In this document: positions 1 through 6,979 of the stretch, piece by piece
How positions within the stretch are numbered: position 1 is the stretch's first letter
Layout of the letters: each line of letters starts with the position of its first letter
Assembly: GCA_014885115.2 (NCBI GenBank)
Contig: WKLE02005148.1
Location: 1-11,294 of the forward strand
Reading direction: 5' to 3'
Length of the DNA: 11,294 nt
Source of the DNA: Asterionellopsis glacialis
Taxonomy: Eukaryota; Bacillariophyta; Plagiogrammaphyceae; Rhaphoneidales; Asterionellopsidaceae
The notes under the pieces: model-generated
The model's database searches: none
Told to the model about the DNA's origin: nothing
What the model saw: only the letters and a program-made list of their open reading frames with translations
Translations under genes and position numbers: made by a program

Positions 1-130
1 AGGGGGTTAAAAGCTTATTTGTATATAATTGCCTTAGGTAAAAACGATATTCCGGCACTTTCTTTTCAGTATCTTCGAGTTGAGTAACATCGAAGACACA
101 TCACTAGAGACGCTGACACCAGCTGTTTAC
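1..130. other. Window edge, no recognisable feature
   Basis: I see no open reading frame of note, RNA gene or repeat here. It is ordinary AT-leaning sequence leading into the palindrome cluster that starts near 131. Confidence 0.5.
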
Positions 131-444
131 CAGGTACTTAGTACCACGTTTTTTTTTGATTAGGCAGTAGAAGTCAGGTACCAGGTATTAATACCTGTAG
201 GACTTTAGGTCCTACCTGGAACCAGGTACCGGTACCGGTAGATCATAGACTCTACCGGTAGGACCAGGTCCTCTCTAGTAGAGGTAGACTAGTCCTAGAG
301 AGGAACCCCAGGTCCTCTCTAGGTTTAGGTCCTCTCTCTAGTAGAGGAATTAAATAGGTCCTCTACCTGGTAGGACTAGTCTAGGAGTTATCGGTAGACT
401 AGGGGGAGGGGTCCTTAAGTCCTATGATAGTGACCTACCGGTAG
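131..444. repeat. Dense cluster of short nested palindromes (left cluster)
   Basis: About 310 bp made almost entirely of short inverted repeats. Clear examples: GGTAC/GTACC around TTA (133-145); the perfect 16-bp palindrome CAGGTATTAATACCTG (182-197); GTAGGAC/GTCCTAC with a 5-nt loop (197-215); TACCTGG-AA-CCAGGTA (213-228); TACCGGTAGA/TCTACCGGTA with an 8-nt spacer (233-260); GGACC-A-GGTCC (261-271); CCTAGAGAGGA/TCCTCTCTAGG (294-323); and CTACCGGTAG (435-444). Neighbouring palindromes share arms, so several alternative hairpins are possible. The same words recur in the spacers near 1430, 6428 and 10946-11211. There is no transposase, no long terminal repeat and no significant ORF. Its function is unknown. 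Confidence 0.85.
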
Positions 445-483
445 TACGAGTAGAATTTCGATTCTTATACCATTCAACAGGAC

Positions 484-525
484 TATCACAGATCACAGCT
501 CGAGTATCACAGATCACAGCTCGAG
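484..525. repeat. Perfect 21-bp tandem duplication
   Basis: Two identical 21-bp units (484-504 and 505-525) abut without a spacer. Each starts TATCACAGATCACA and ends in CTCGAG, an XhoI-type palindrome. The pair ends 72 bp before the HMG-box start codon, so it lies in the probable promoter or 5' UTR. The inner word TCACAGATCACA also occurs at 10811-10822, upstream of the oxygenase gene. A paired transcription-factor site is possible but unproven. Confidence 0.85.
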
Positions 526-597
526 TGATAGATAAAAAGTTTATGAAAAGACAACACCTACCTCGCTTGACCGAAAAGTTCTAGACGTAGTATCAAA

Positions 598-1347
598 ATG
601 ACGAAACACAAGTCAACAACAAAGGGGAGGACATCTGCGAAGGAGCATAAAAAGAAAAAAAGTAAACCTAAACGCCCCCTTTCAGCATACAACCTCTTCT
701 TTCAACAAGAACGGAAGAAGATCCTCCTCGAAGCATTGCAGCATGATGGCGAGTTACTTTCCCCCGAGGAAATTGCTCATGCTCTGAAGACTGGCAAAGA
801 TCGACCACACCGAAAGTCCCATGGAAAGATCAGCTTTGTTGGCCTAGTAAAACAGGTCGCAGCAAAGTGGAATACACTACCCTCTGAAGAAAAACAAACA
901 TACGAGGTGGAAGCAAAGGAGGAGCAACGACGGTATCAAATGGGAATGGAGGCTTGGAAAAAAACTCAAGAAGTGAATAATGAAGAAGTATTGAACGAGA
1001 CTGTCTTACAACAGAAGCCTTCTTCACTTCAAGTTTCAGGGGGAGATTTAAATTTTCCAAGGCCTCTACTTGTTGCTAGCTTGGGTCATGCTATTTATCG
1101 GGGAGAACTTTCCTTACCTGTATCTCTAAACAGCGCTACTGGTAACACTGGTTCTGCCGGTGAAATGCTTGTCCAAGGAGCAAGGTTACCGCTCGAGCCA
1201 GACTGCTATCCCTCCACGAGTGGGTCAATGCCTGACAGAGTTGGGTCCCAGGCTCGTTTTCTTTCAAACATCAGTACCCTAGCATCGCAACTAGATGACG
1301 ATTGTTACGAACTTCTTTCGTCGTTTCGAAATCAACCAGCCTCATAA
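598..1347 (+). CDS. HMG-box domain protein, intronless
   Basis: This 249-residue protein should be nuclear and bind or bend DNA. The basic N-terminus (residues 1-26, rich in Lys) runs into a typical HMG-box opening, KPKRPLSAYNLFFQQER (23-39). Helix 2 begins around SFVGLVKQVAAKWNTLP (79-95), and the third helix is the KQTYEVEAKEEQRRY stretch (99-113). Between helices 1 and 2 sits a loop of about 34 residues (44-77) where classical HMG boxes have about 11, and it contains a basic KDRPHRKSHGK patch. The C-terminal half (about 125-249) is low in recognisable features and Ser/Gly-rich. The start is preceded by AAA (A at -3), and no splice signals are needed. It converges on MCM9. The family call is firm; whether it is a transcription factor or an architectural protein cannot be told. 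Confidence 0.88.
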   Translation: MTKHKSTTKGRTSAKEHKKKKSKPKRPLSAYNLFFQQERKKILLEALQHDGELLSPEEIAHALKTGKDRPHRKSHGKISFVGLVKQVAAKWNTLPSEEKQTYEVEAKEEQRRYQMGMEAWKKTQEVNNEEVLNETVLQQKPSSLQVSGGDLNFPRPLLVASLGHAIYRGELSLPVSLNSATGNTGSAGEMLVQGARLPLEPDCYPSTSGSMPDRVGSQARFLSNISTLASQLDDDCYELLSSFRNQPAS

Positions 1348-1566
1348 TTGATCGAAGCAAGCAGGGTTCGAATCTAAATTTGATTTTTTCATTGATTAAT
1401 TATTCTTTACACGTCACCTACACTATGAGCCTACCTGGTACCGGCATTGGGTAAAGAGGAGCACCATATTAGTCCTAGCTAAATGTAACAAGCTACAAAA
1501 AATAAAAAAGCACGGCAGAAATACATATACATATTTGATAAAGTTCTTAATAATGTCTTGTATAGA
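1348..1566. other. Convergent 3' spacer between HMG-box gene and MCM9
   Basis: AT-rich spacer of 219 bp taking the 3' ends of both neighbours. It contains the word CTACCTGGTACCGG (1431-1444), which belongs to the palindrome family seen at 131-444, and an A-rich run near 1495-1510 that could serve polyadenylation. No gene is seen. Confidence 0.6.
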
Positions 1567-4480
1567 TTAGGTTCTTCTTCTTTTGTGTGAAAAATCGAAA
1601 TTGGACGGCATCGAGACGTCGCAAGGCGGCCTTTGGCTTCTGATAGAAGGTTCTATTGCAGCATCCGGATCGAGATCATTAGTTTTAGTCGACTCATGCC
1701 ACAGACCTGATTGGTGGTTAGATTGATTCACTTGCTGAGAATGAAAAGGATGAATTTGTGTTTGGGAAGAAATGTGTATTCGGCCGTAGTGGTCCTCTGA
1801 AGCGTTGCGATCTCTTGGGTGCTCCTTGTTATTCCAACCCTGGTGCTGCTCAACGTTGGCTTGTCCTTTACCAAAAGAAAAGTGTCCCCCTTCAGCTTCA
1901 ATCTTTTCAATAGCCATTTCACGTCGCCTTTGGGACATTTTCTCAACCATATCATGCCGGTGTAAGAGCTTATATTCCCACAGTATGAAATCGGAGTCAG
2001 CTTCCTCCGCAGAAAAAGTCATCGTCATAGGATCGCAATACATAATATTCTCAACATCATCCACATTTGCATCGAAGCCTCCGTACGCAAAAGCAGTACA
2101 TTCTAGTACGCGAATCACCGCAACTGCATCTTCCAGTGTAACAATATTTCTATACATGAGCCGAGCATGGGCCTGAGATAGCCGAATCATCGATTCGAGG
2201 AACCGGACTGTTGTGGGAATAGTTGAACTACCTGCCAATCTGCATTTTTCATAGTGTTGTTCAAGAAGTTTTGCAGCGTCATCACTCATCACCGGGTGAA
2301 AGCGATCTTTAACGAGTGCTATATATCCTCTTAGCTTTTCCATGTTCCAAGCGGCACCTTTTGTTGCGCTGAATTCGTCACCTTCCGAACATTCAAAGCC
2401 GGACCCCTAAAATTACGCGTTCAAAAGTAGACTAATCTGTAAGAAACAAAAATAACTAAACTGATGCCGAGCAAGTTGATTTTGAACACTCACCTGTATC
2501 GCTCTATTTAAAAGATACTTTGTTATATTAGTGTCTCTAGAGGCATCTGACGTGTCAACGAGTTTGAAGATCAAATCAAATCTGGATAAAAGTGGCGTCC
2601 CAAGACCTGTGTTCTTAGCTAAACTCTCCTGGTTTTCATACAGACAGTTTCTTGGATTCATAACCGCAATGATGGTTGCACGGCAGTTTAACTTACAAAC
2701 AATTCCTGCCTTGGCTACAGAAAGAGTTTGTTGTTCCATTGCCTCATGTATTGTAGTTCGATCCTGATCTTGAATACAACCAAATTCATCGATGCAGCAG
2801 ACGCCTTTGTCTGCAAGAACGAGAGCTCCCGCCTCTAGGACGAATTCTTTTCCACTTCCTTCTCTTACAGCGGCGCATGTTAGTCCTGCAGAAGTGGTGC
2901 CAACTCCGGTTGTAAGCACCGATCTCGGACATAAAGCGTTAGCAAATCTCAAAAACTGAGACTGTAAAAAACAAAGGAAAAATTGTTCGGTTTTCAGTCC
3001 AACAATAAGACAGCTTAAGCAAAAGGAGACACGAGTCATCTCTGCTTACCTTACCAGTTCCAGGATCACCTACCAGCAGCATATGAGATTGGTCTCTTCG
3101 ACGAGTTTTGACAGCTTCTTTGCGATCTTTGAATCTCATGGAGGTCGTTCGTTCGTCTGCATAGTTGTACTCAGTGTTTGCTCTTGAAGACTTATCCAAA
3201 GAAAATTGGAATGGTTCGGGTTCGTTTTCAGCAACAGTCGTAGATTGGCGCTGACCATCATCGTCGCAGTCTGGTTCTTCGGATGTCTCGGCGGCGTAGG
3301 ACTCAGATGAAACACCACCGATAAGAGTGATCAAAAGAGCAAGTTTTATAATATGCATTCCATAAAGTTTGGGACACACCGCTGTACAGATAAAGTTTCG
3401 AGCTGCTATGGGCTTTTCTTTATTCACCGGATCATCCCAGAAAGCATCAAAGTCCTTTCGAAGTTTGTCGATTTCGCTGACTGAAGTCCCATCTTCCGAT
3501 GAATTCCAAGCGGATGAACCCTTTTCTTGGACAACCTTGATAGAATGCGCCTGCAAGGCAATACCTACATCGCAATCTACCCCCACCGCAACAGATTGTT
3601 GCCATTGTGCAAGCAAAGACCCAACAACAACGACCTCATCCCCTGGTTGACATCGATCTACCAAGTCATGCTGTAGTTTGATAAGGAGCGATCGTGGGAT
3701 ATGTCCTACTCCAATTCGCGATGCCGCTTCCTGGATTTTGATTTCCTGATAATCGGTGTGGACAGAGTCTCCTTGTTTAAAATTGGTACCACGGCATTTT
3801 TGACCGCCGCTCAAAAAATTTGGACAACACTTGGGAGGTACCAAATTATTGTTTCGTTGTTCAAGATCTGCTGAGATCGAAAATGAATAACCACAACCAT
3901 TTTTTCCTTCACACACATACGTCCTTTGGCTTTCATACATCTGAACTGCTGACGCTCGAACTACAACACCCCCAAGTTGCACAATTTTCCCGACATCCTT
4001 TGCCTCTATCGAAGCCAAAGCGGATTTAGAACAGTAGGGAGGAAGATGGAGTAAACGTGGATGAACTCGTGTGACGGATGGAACCTTTCCTCCCTTGACA
4101 GTATATTTTGGAAGAGTGGTTCCCTCTCCCGCCTGTTGTTGATGTTGCTGTAAAAGATCACCCTTCAATTTAAGTTGAGCCTCTATGACTGCGTTTTCTA
4201 AAACTGGTAAGAGCGTGGATGGATATCGAAGCAATAAATGACCCAAAACTGGATCTGCAGCCATCAAATCATAGGCACTGATTTCAAGAGAATAGTCACG
4301 AGTTGTAGTGCTTTCTAATTCAAGCAATTTTCGTAGAGATGATCGACATGCCTCTGACGAAAGCAAGTGTCTCAGAAAGCGCTGTACGACTTCCGGCGGG
4401 GTCCCTAAATCTCTATAGGATGCATTCGCAAGACGCTCTGCAGACCAATTCATATCGTCGTTGTTATCTTCTACCTCCAT
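1567..4480 (-). CDS. MCM9: MCM9-type AAA+ DNA helicase, three exons
   Basis: Exons 4480-3050, 2961-2494 and 2406-1567 join in phase 0 to 912 residues. MCM9 partners MCM8 in a nuclear helicase used in homologous recombination and mismatch repair. Visible are the MCM N-domain with a zinc site (C190, C196, C218/C219, C229), DYQEIKIQE (243-251) and VGHIPRSL (258-265), both strongly MCM9-like; Walker A GDPGTGK|S (471-478, split by intron 1); Walker B CCIDEF (532-537); sensor 1 N579; arginine finger SRFD (603-606); and the MCM C-terminal lid with TTVRFLESMIRLSQAHARL, typical of the family. Residues about 391-459 form an acidic then basic insert between IGGV and HMLLVGDPG, where animal MCM9 has a short linker. 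The tail (about 770-912) is polar and poorly conserved. The reading frame is intact, so the gene looks functional. Confidence 0.93.
2407..2493 (-). other. MCM9 intron 2 (87 bp)
   Basis: Donor CAG|GTGAGT, acceptor TTTTAG|GGG. It is phase 0. An in-frame TAG at the acceptor shows that the downstream exon cannot be read through from the intron. Joining restores the MCM continuity from NRAIQ to GSGFECS and then WNMEKLRGY. Confidence 0.88.
2962..3049 (-). other. MCM9 intron 1 (88 bp)
   Basis: Donor AAG|GTAAGC, acceptor TTTTTTACAG|TCT. It is phase 0 and falls between the Lys and Ser of the Walker A motif. A second in-register GTAAG lies 5 bases upstream of the donor, but only the chosen donor gives the expected GKSQFL sequence. 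Reading through the intron meets a stop at 2939-2941, giving a 513-residue product without an ATPase domain. Confidence 0.9.
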
Positions 4481-5177
4481 TCTGCATTTTACTAAGGGGA
4501 ATCAAACTTTCAAGTACGATAAAGTGCAAGTAACAAATACTGCAATAGGAGGGAGCGGGTTGCGGCGATGACGGCGATGAACAAAAAGTTTGCGTTTGTT
4601 TGATCTGAGCATGGTTGGAACAGAACAGGAAATTGGCTTGAAGGCAGTCTTGAAATTTTTTGAAAAATGGCGCGAAGCACTCCCTTCATTGTATCACTTC
4701 TAATCGTTATTATAAATGCTTGATTGGAATTTGACACACGACTGGGTTTTGTCCCTTCTTTTCTGCGCAGTAGAAGCTTTGGCTTGTTCTCATTCGCTCA
4801 CATTCGATCGCGTTCGTCAGCGATGTGTCGTGTGTAAAGAGTTCCGAGTTCCGAAATGACAAGTTCTCCAAGAGCTGCCATGACTTCAACGTGAGTGGAA
4901 CGCATCTTCTATGTATCTGTTGAGGTCATGCCTCACTTCGACAGAATCTTGATCTGTGCGTATCCTTGGAAGTACAGTTCGATATTTTCTTGAATTCTTG
5001 TTTTATCGTTTCGGTTTGGTTGACATTCAAATCAATCAACGACGTCGCATTGCCATTCGCACAAACACACGTTCAACCAAGACACACCGATCGCGCATCA
5101 GGAATAACTCCCACTGTTGCTTGCCTCTCCCAATTACAGAAGACTAGTTGAGAAAAATTTAGTTTATCAAAAATATA
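4481..5177. promoter_or_regulatory. Divergent spacer between MCM9 and the TrpF-like gene, possible 5' UTR intron
   Basis: This 697-bp spacer must carry the promoters of both flanking genes. No TATA box or known element stands out. On the plus strand a short upstream ORF begins at ATG 4856 and closes at TGA 4892-4894 after 12 codons. It overlaps a good donor, AAC|GTGAGT (4891), and an acceptor-like CCAATTACAG ends at 5139, so a 5' UTR intron of about 249 bp is possible. An in-frame TAG at 5160-5162 separates this leader from the coding start at 5178. The promoter and leader roles are inference. Confidence 0.4.
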
Positions 5178-6227
5178 ATGACAAATGGCGTCAGCGGCAC
5201 GAAGCTTCGTGCTTTAGGCTTCTGCGGAGCCGATGATTCCGTTCACCCAAATATGTTGGGTATCATTGCGAATGCGTACCCTTTCGTCGAGTTTGGTGTC
5301 TTATTCCGACCAGATAAGGTTAGTTTAGTTTGTTCAGCATGGTAGAAATGGACACATGATTTTTTTGGGGAAACTAAAATTGTATGGGTCTGATATTCCA
5401 TTGGCATTAAATTGGCTCAATCATTATTTGTGGGGAGAGCTATATTCACAAGCAGAATTCTGAGAAAACAAAATGTCCACTTATACAAGTTTTGATATTG
5501 ACTAAAATTATCCCATCTTTCCCCCTCCCCGTTTTTAAATTTTCACCAGGAAGGAGAACCTCGATATGCTTCAAAGGAGTGGGTGGATAAGCTTTCATCG
5601 GTAGTGGTAGCAGCTGGTGGGAGTATGAAACTGGCGGCTCATCTTTGTGGAGCTCGGGTCAATGAAGTTTTGAGTGGAGATGATGCCTTCCTTTCTACAC
5701 TGTCAAAAATAGGGTTTCAAAGAGTTCAAATTAACGCGACTGCTGTAAATGGTGTCGACACGTCCAATTTAGCTGGACAAGTTTCCACAGTGGCTAAAAT
5801 GACCTCCGACCATCCCGAATTAGAATTTATCCTTCAACAGAATGAAGAAACAAAACCATTGTGGCAAGGACTGTTACAACTTGATACATTTGGTGGTGGT
5901 GTAGGGCTTTTACCCGGAAATGTTTCGATGCTTGTGGACGAATCGAAAGGAACTGGTGTTTTGGCATCCTCATGGCCGAAAGCTCCAGAAGGGTATAAAA
6001 TCGGATACGCTGGTGGCATCGGACCTGATAATATTGTTAGTGTTTTAGAGGGAGTTATTCAGGCTAGTCAAGGTAAAGACATTTGGATTGATATGGAGAG
6101 TTCTTTGAGAAGCACAAAGAATGGACAGGACGTATTCGACCTTGATAAATGTTATTCTGTTATCGATGCAACCTGCTCGGTACTAAAGCTCCATGATCAT
6201 CCTGAATTTTTAACAAAAAAAGAATAA
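5178..6227 (+). CDS. Phosphoribosylanthranilate isomerase (TrpF)-like TIM-barrel protein, two exons
   Basis: Exons 5178-5318 and 5550-6227 join in phase 0 to 272 residues, about 60 more than a typical TrpF. TrpF isomerises N-(5'-phosphoribosyl)anthranilate in tryptophan synthesis. Landmarks in order: LGFCGADD (13-20), aligned with the TrpF CG motif that carries the catalytic Cys (here C16); VEFGVLFRP early in the barrel; LAAHLCG (75-81); VQINAT (106-111); LVDESKGTG (175-183), like the TrpF loop with the catalytic Asp (here D177); GYAGGIGPDN (199-208), like the phosphate-binding AGG-x-x-P-x-N loop; and IDMESSLRS (227-235), in the place of TrpF's terminal IDxSSG. HLCG and the distinct tail make it a divergent relative, so the substrate is uncertain. 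The start is supported by an in-frame upstream stop (5160-5162) and A at -3. It shares a divergent spacer with MCM9. Confidence 0.72.
5319..5549 (+). other. Intron of the TrpF-like gene (231 bp)
   Basis: Donor AAG|GTTAGT, acceptor TTTTCACCAG|GAA with a C/T-rich tract (5520-5547). It is phase 0. It is AT-rich and the longest clear coding intron in the window. Joining gives RPDK followed by EGEPRYASKEW. There is no gene inside. Confidence 0.85.
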
Positions 6228-6280
6228 TGTTTTGTTTCGCAGTTTGCAGTGTCTTCCAAAAAATACACAGAGTTATGCCT

Positions 6281-6286
6281 AATAAA
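6281..6286 (+). terminator. Possible poly(A) signal AATAAA of the TrpF-like gene
   Basis: An AATAAA hexamer 54 bp after the stop codon, followed by an A/T-rich run. The position suits a polyadenylation signal, but the hexamer is common by chance in AT-rich DNA. Confidence 0.35.
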
Positions 6287-6427
6287 CTATAAACTTTTTT
6301 CTTTATCAAGATATGTCCAATATTGATTTTGGGTTGAAATGCTTGTCATTACTGGATGAATCTGACAGAACTTTTTCTTGTTGAGTGGCGGTATGACAAG
6401 GTTGTCTGTTGTCATCTCTCCAAAACT

Positions 6428-6468
6428 TACCGGTAGGACTCTGGAGTCTGGAGACTAAACTCTAGTCT
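6428..6468. repeat. Small intergenic palindrome cluster
   Basis: Contains TACCGGTA (6428-6435), ACTC/GAGT around TG (6439-6446 region) and AGACTA/TAGTCT with a 5-nt loop (6452-6468). It shares words with the clusters at both ends of the window and lies midway between two genes. Confidence 0.65.
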
Positions 6469-6979
6469 AATTATGACCAATAGAGTAAGTCTAAGGATAA
6501 GGGTAATTACTTCTACGCTAATGGTCCGTCCTTCCCCTCTCACTGACATGTCGATTCGTCCGACTGAAATTATAGTGTGAAGCTGGCGAGAACAGACGCT
6601 CTGGGAATCACATACAGTCCAGTTCGTTAGAAAATTCGCATGAATGACAGCTTGATGATGACAGCCTCTCACCTTGCTCTCCACCTCCACCCGACCCCCT
6701 CTGCAACCCCTCATCGATCGATGAGCTGTGAGCGGATGATCCAAGGAAAATCGGGCACATTGTTTTCTTTTCCAAAACCCTTGTACTCGATCTTCAAGCT
6801 CTCGCGACTTCGTATCACTGAAACCCAAACTCTTCGGCTGATTGTGGTTAGGGTAACATTGTTCTGACAAACGCCGCGAAAAGTGGCGTGTACATGGCGA
6901 AAGAAATTCGCTGATTGCCGCACCAAATTCATTTCGACGCACACACAGAGACAAAGGCAAAACTTATCCAATACAAAAA

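Larger units (their letters stand above)
6228..6979. other. Spacer between the TrpF-like and EF-hand genes
   Basis: This 752-bp stretch carries the 3' end of one gene and the promoter of the next. It holds an AATAAA (6281-6286) and a small palindrome cluster (6428-6468). Open frames here on both strands (for example 6427-6960 on the minus strand) show no recognisable domain, low-complexity composition and overlap with the next gene's promoter, so I do not call a gene. Confidence 0.55.

Noticed and set aside
131..525. CRISPR-like array
   Set aside because: The repeats are palindromes of different sequence without constant-length spacers, and the 21-bp repeat has only two abutting copies with no spacer.
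1360..1385. GGTTCGAATC, a tRNA B-box-like word
   Set aside because: The flanking bases do not form a T-stem, and upstream is HMG-box coding sequence without an A box or anticodon arm.
3820..4029. Plus-strand open frame inside MCM9 (and similar ones at 1805-2176, 3369-3650)
   Set aside because: Shadow frames of a well-supported coding exon on the other strand.
6427..6960. 177-codon open frame on the minus strand between two genes
   Set aside because: No recognisable domain, composition looks random, its end lies in the palindrome cluster and its start overlaps the promoter of the EF-hand gene. Overlapping open frames occur in two other frames.
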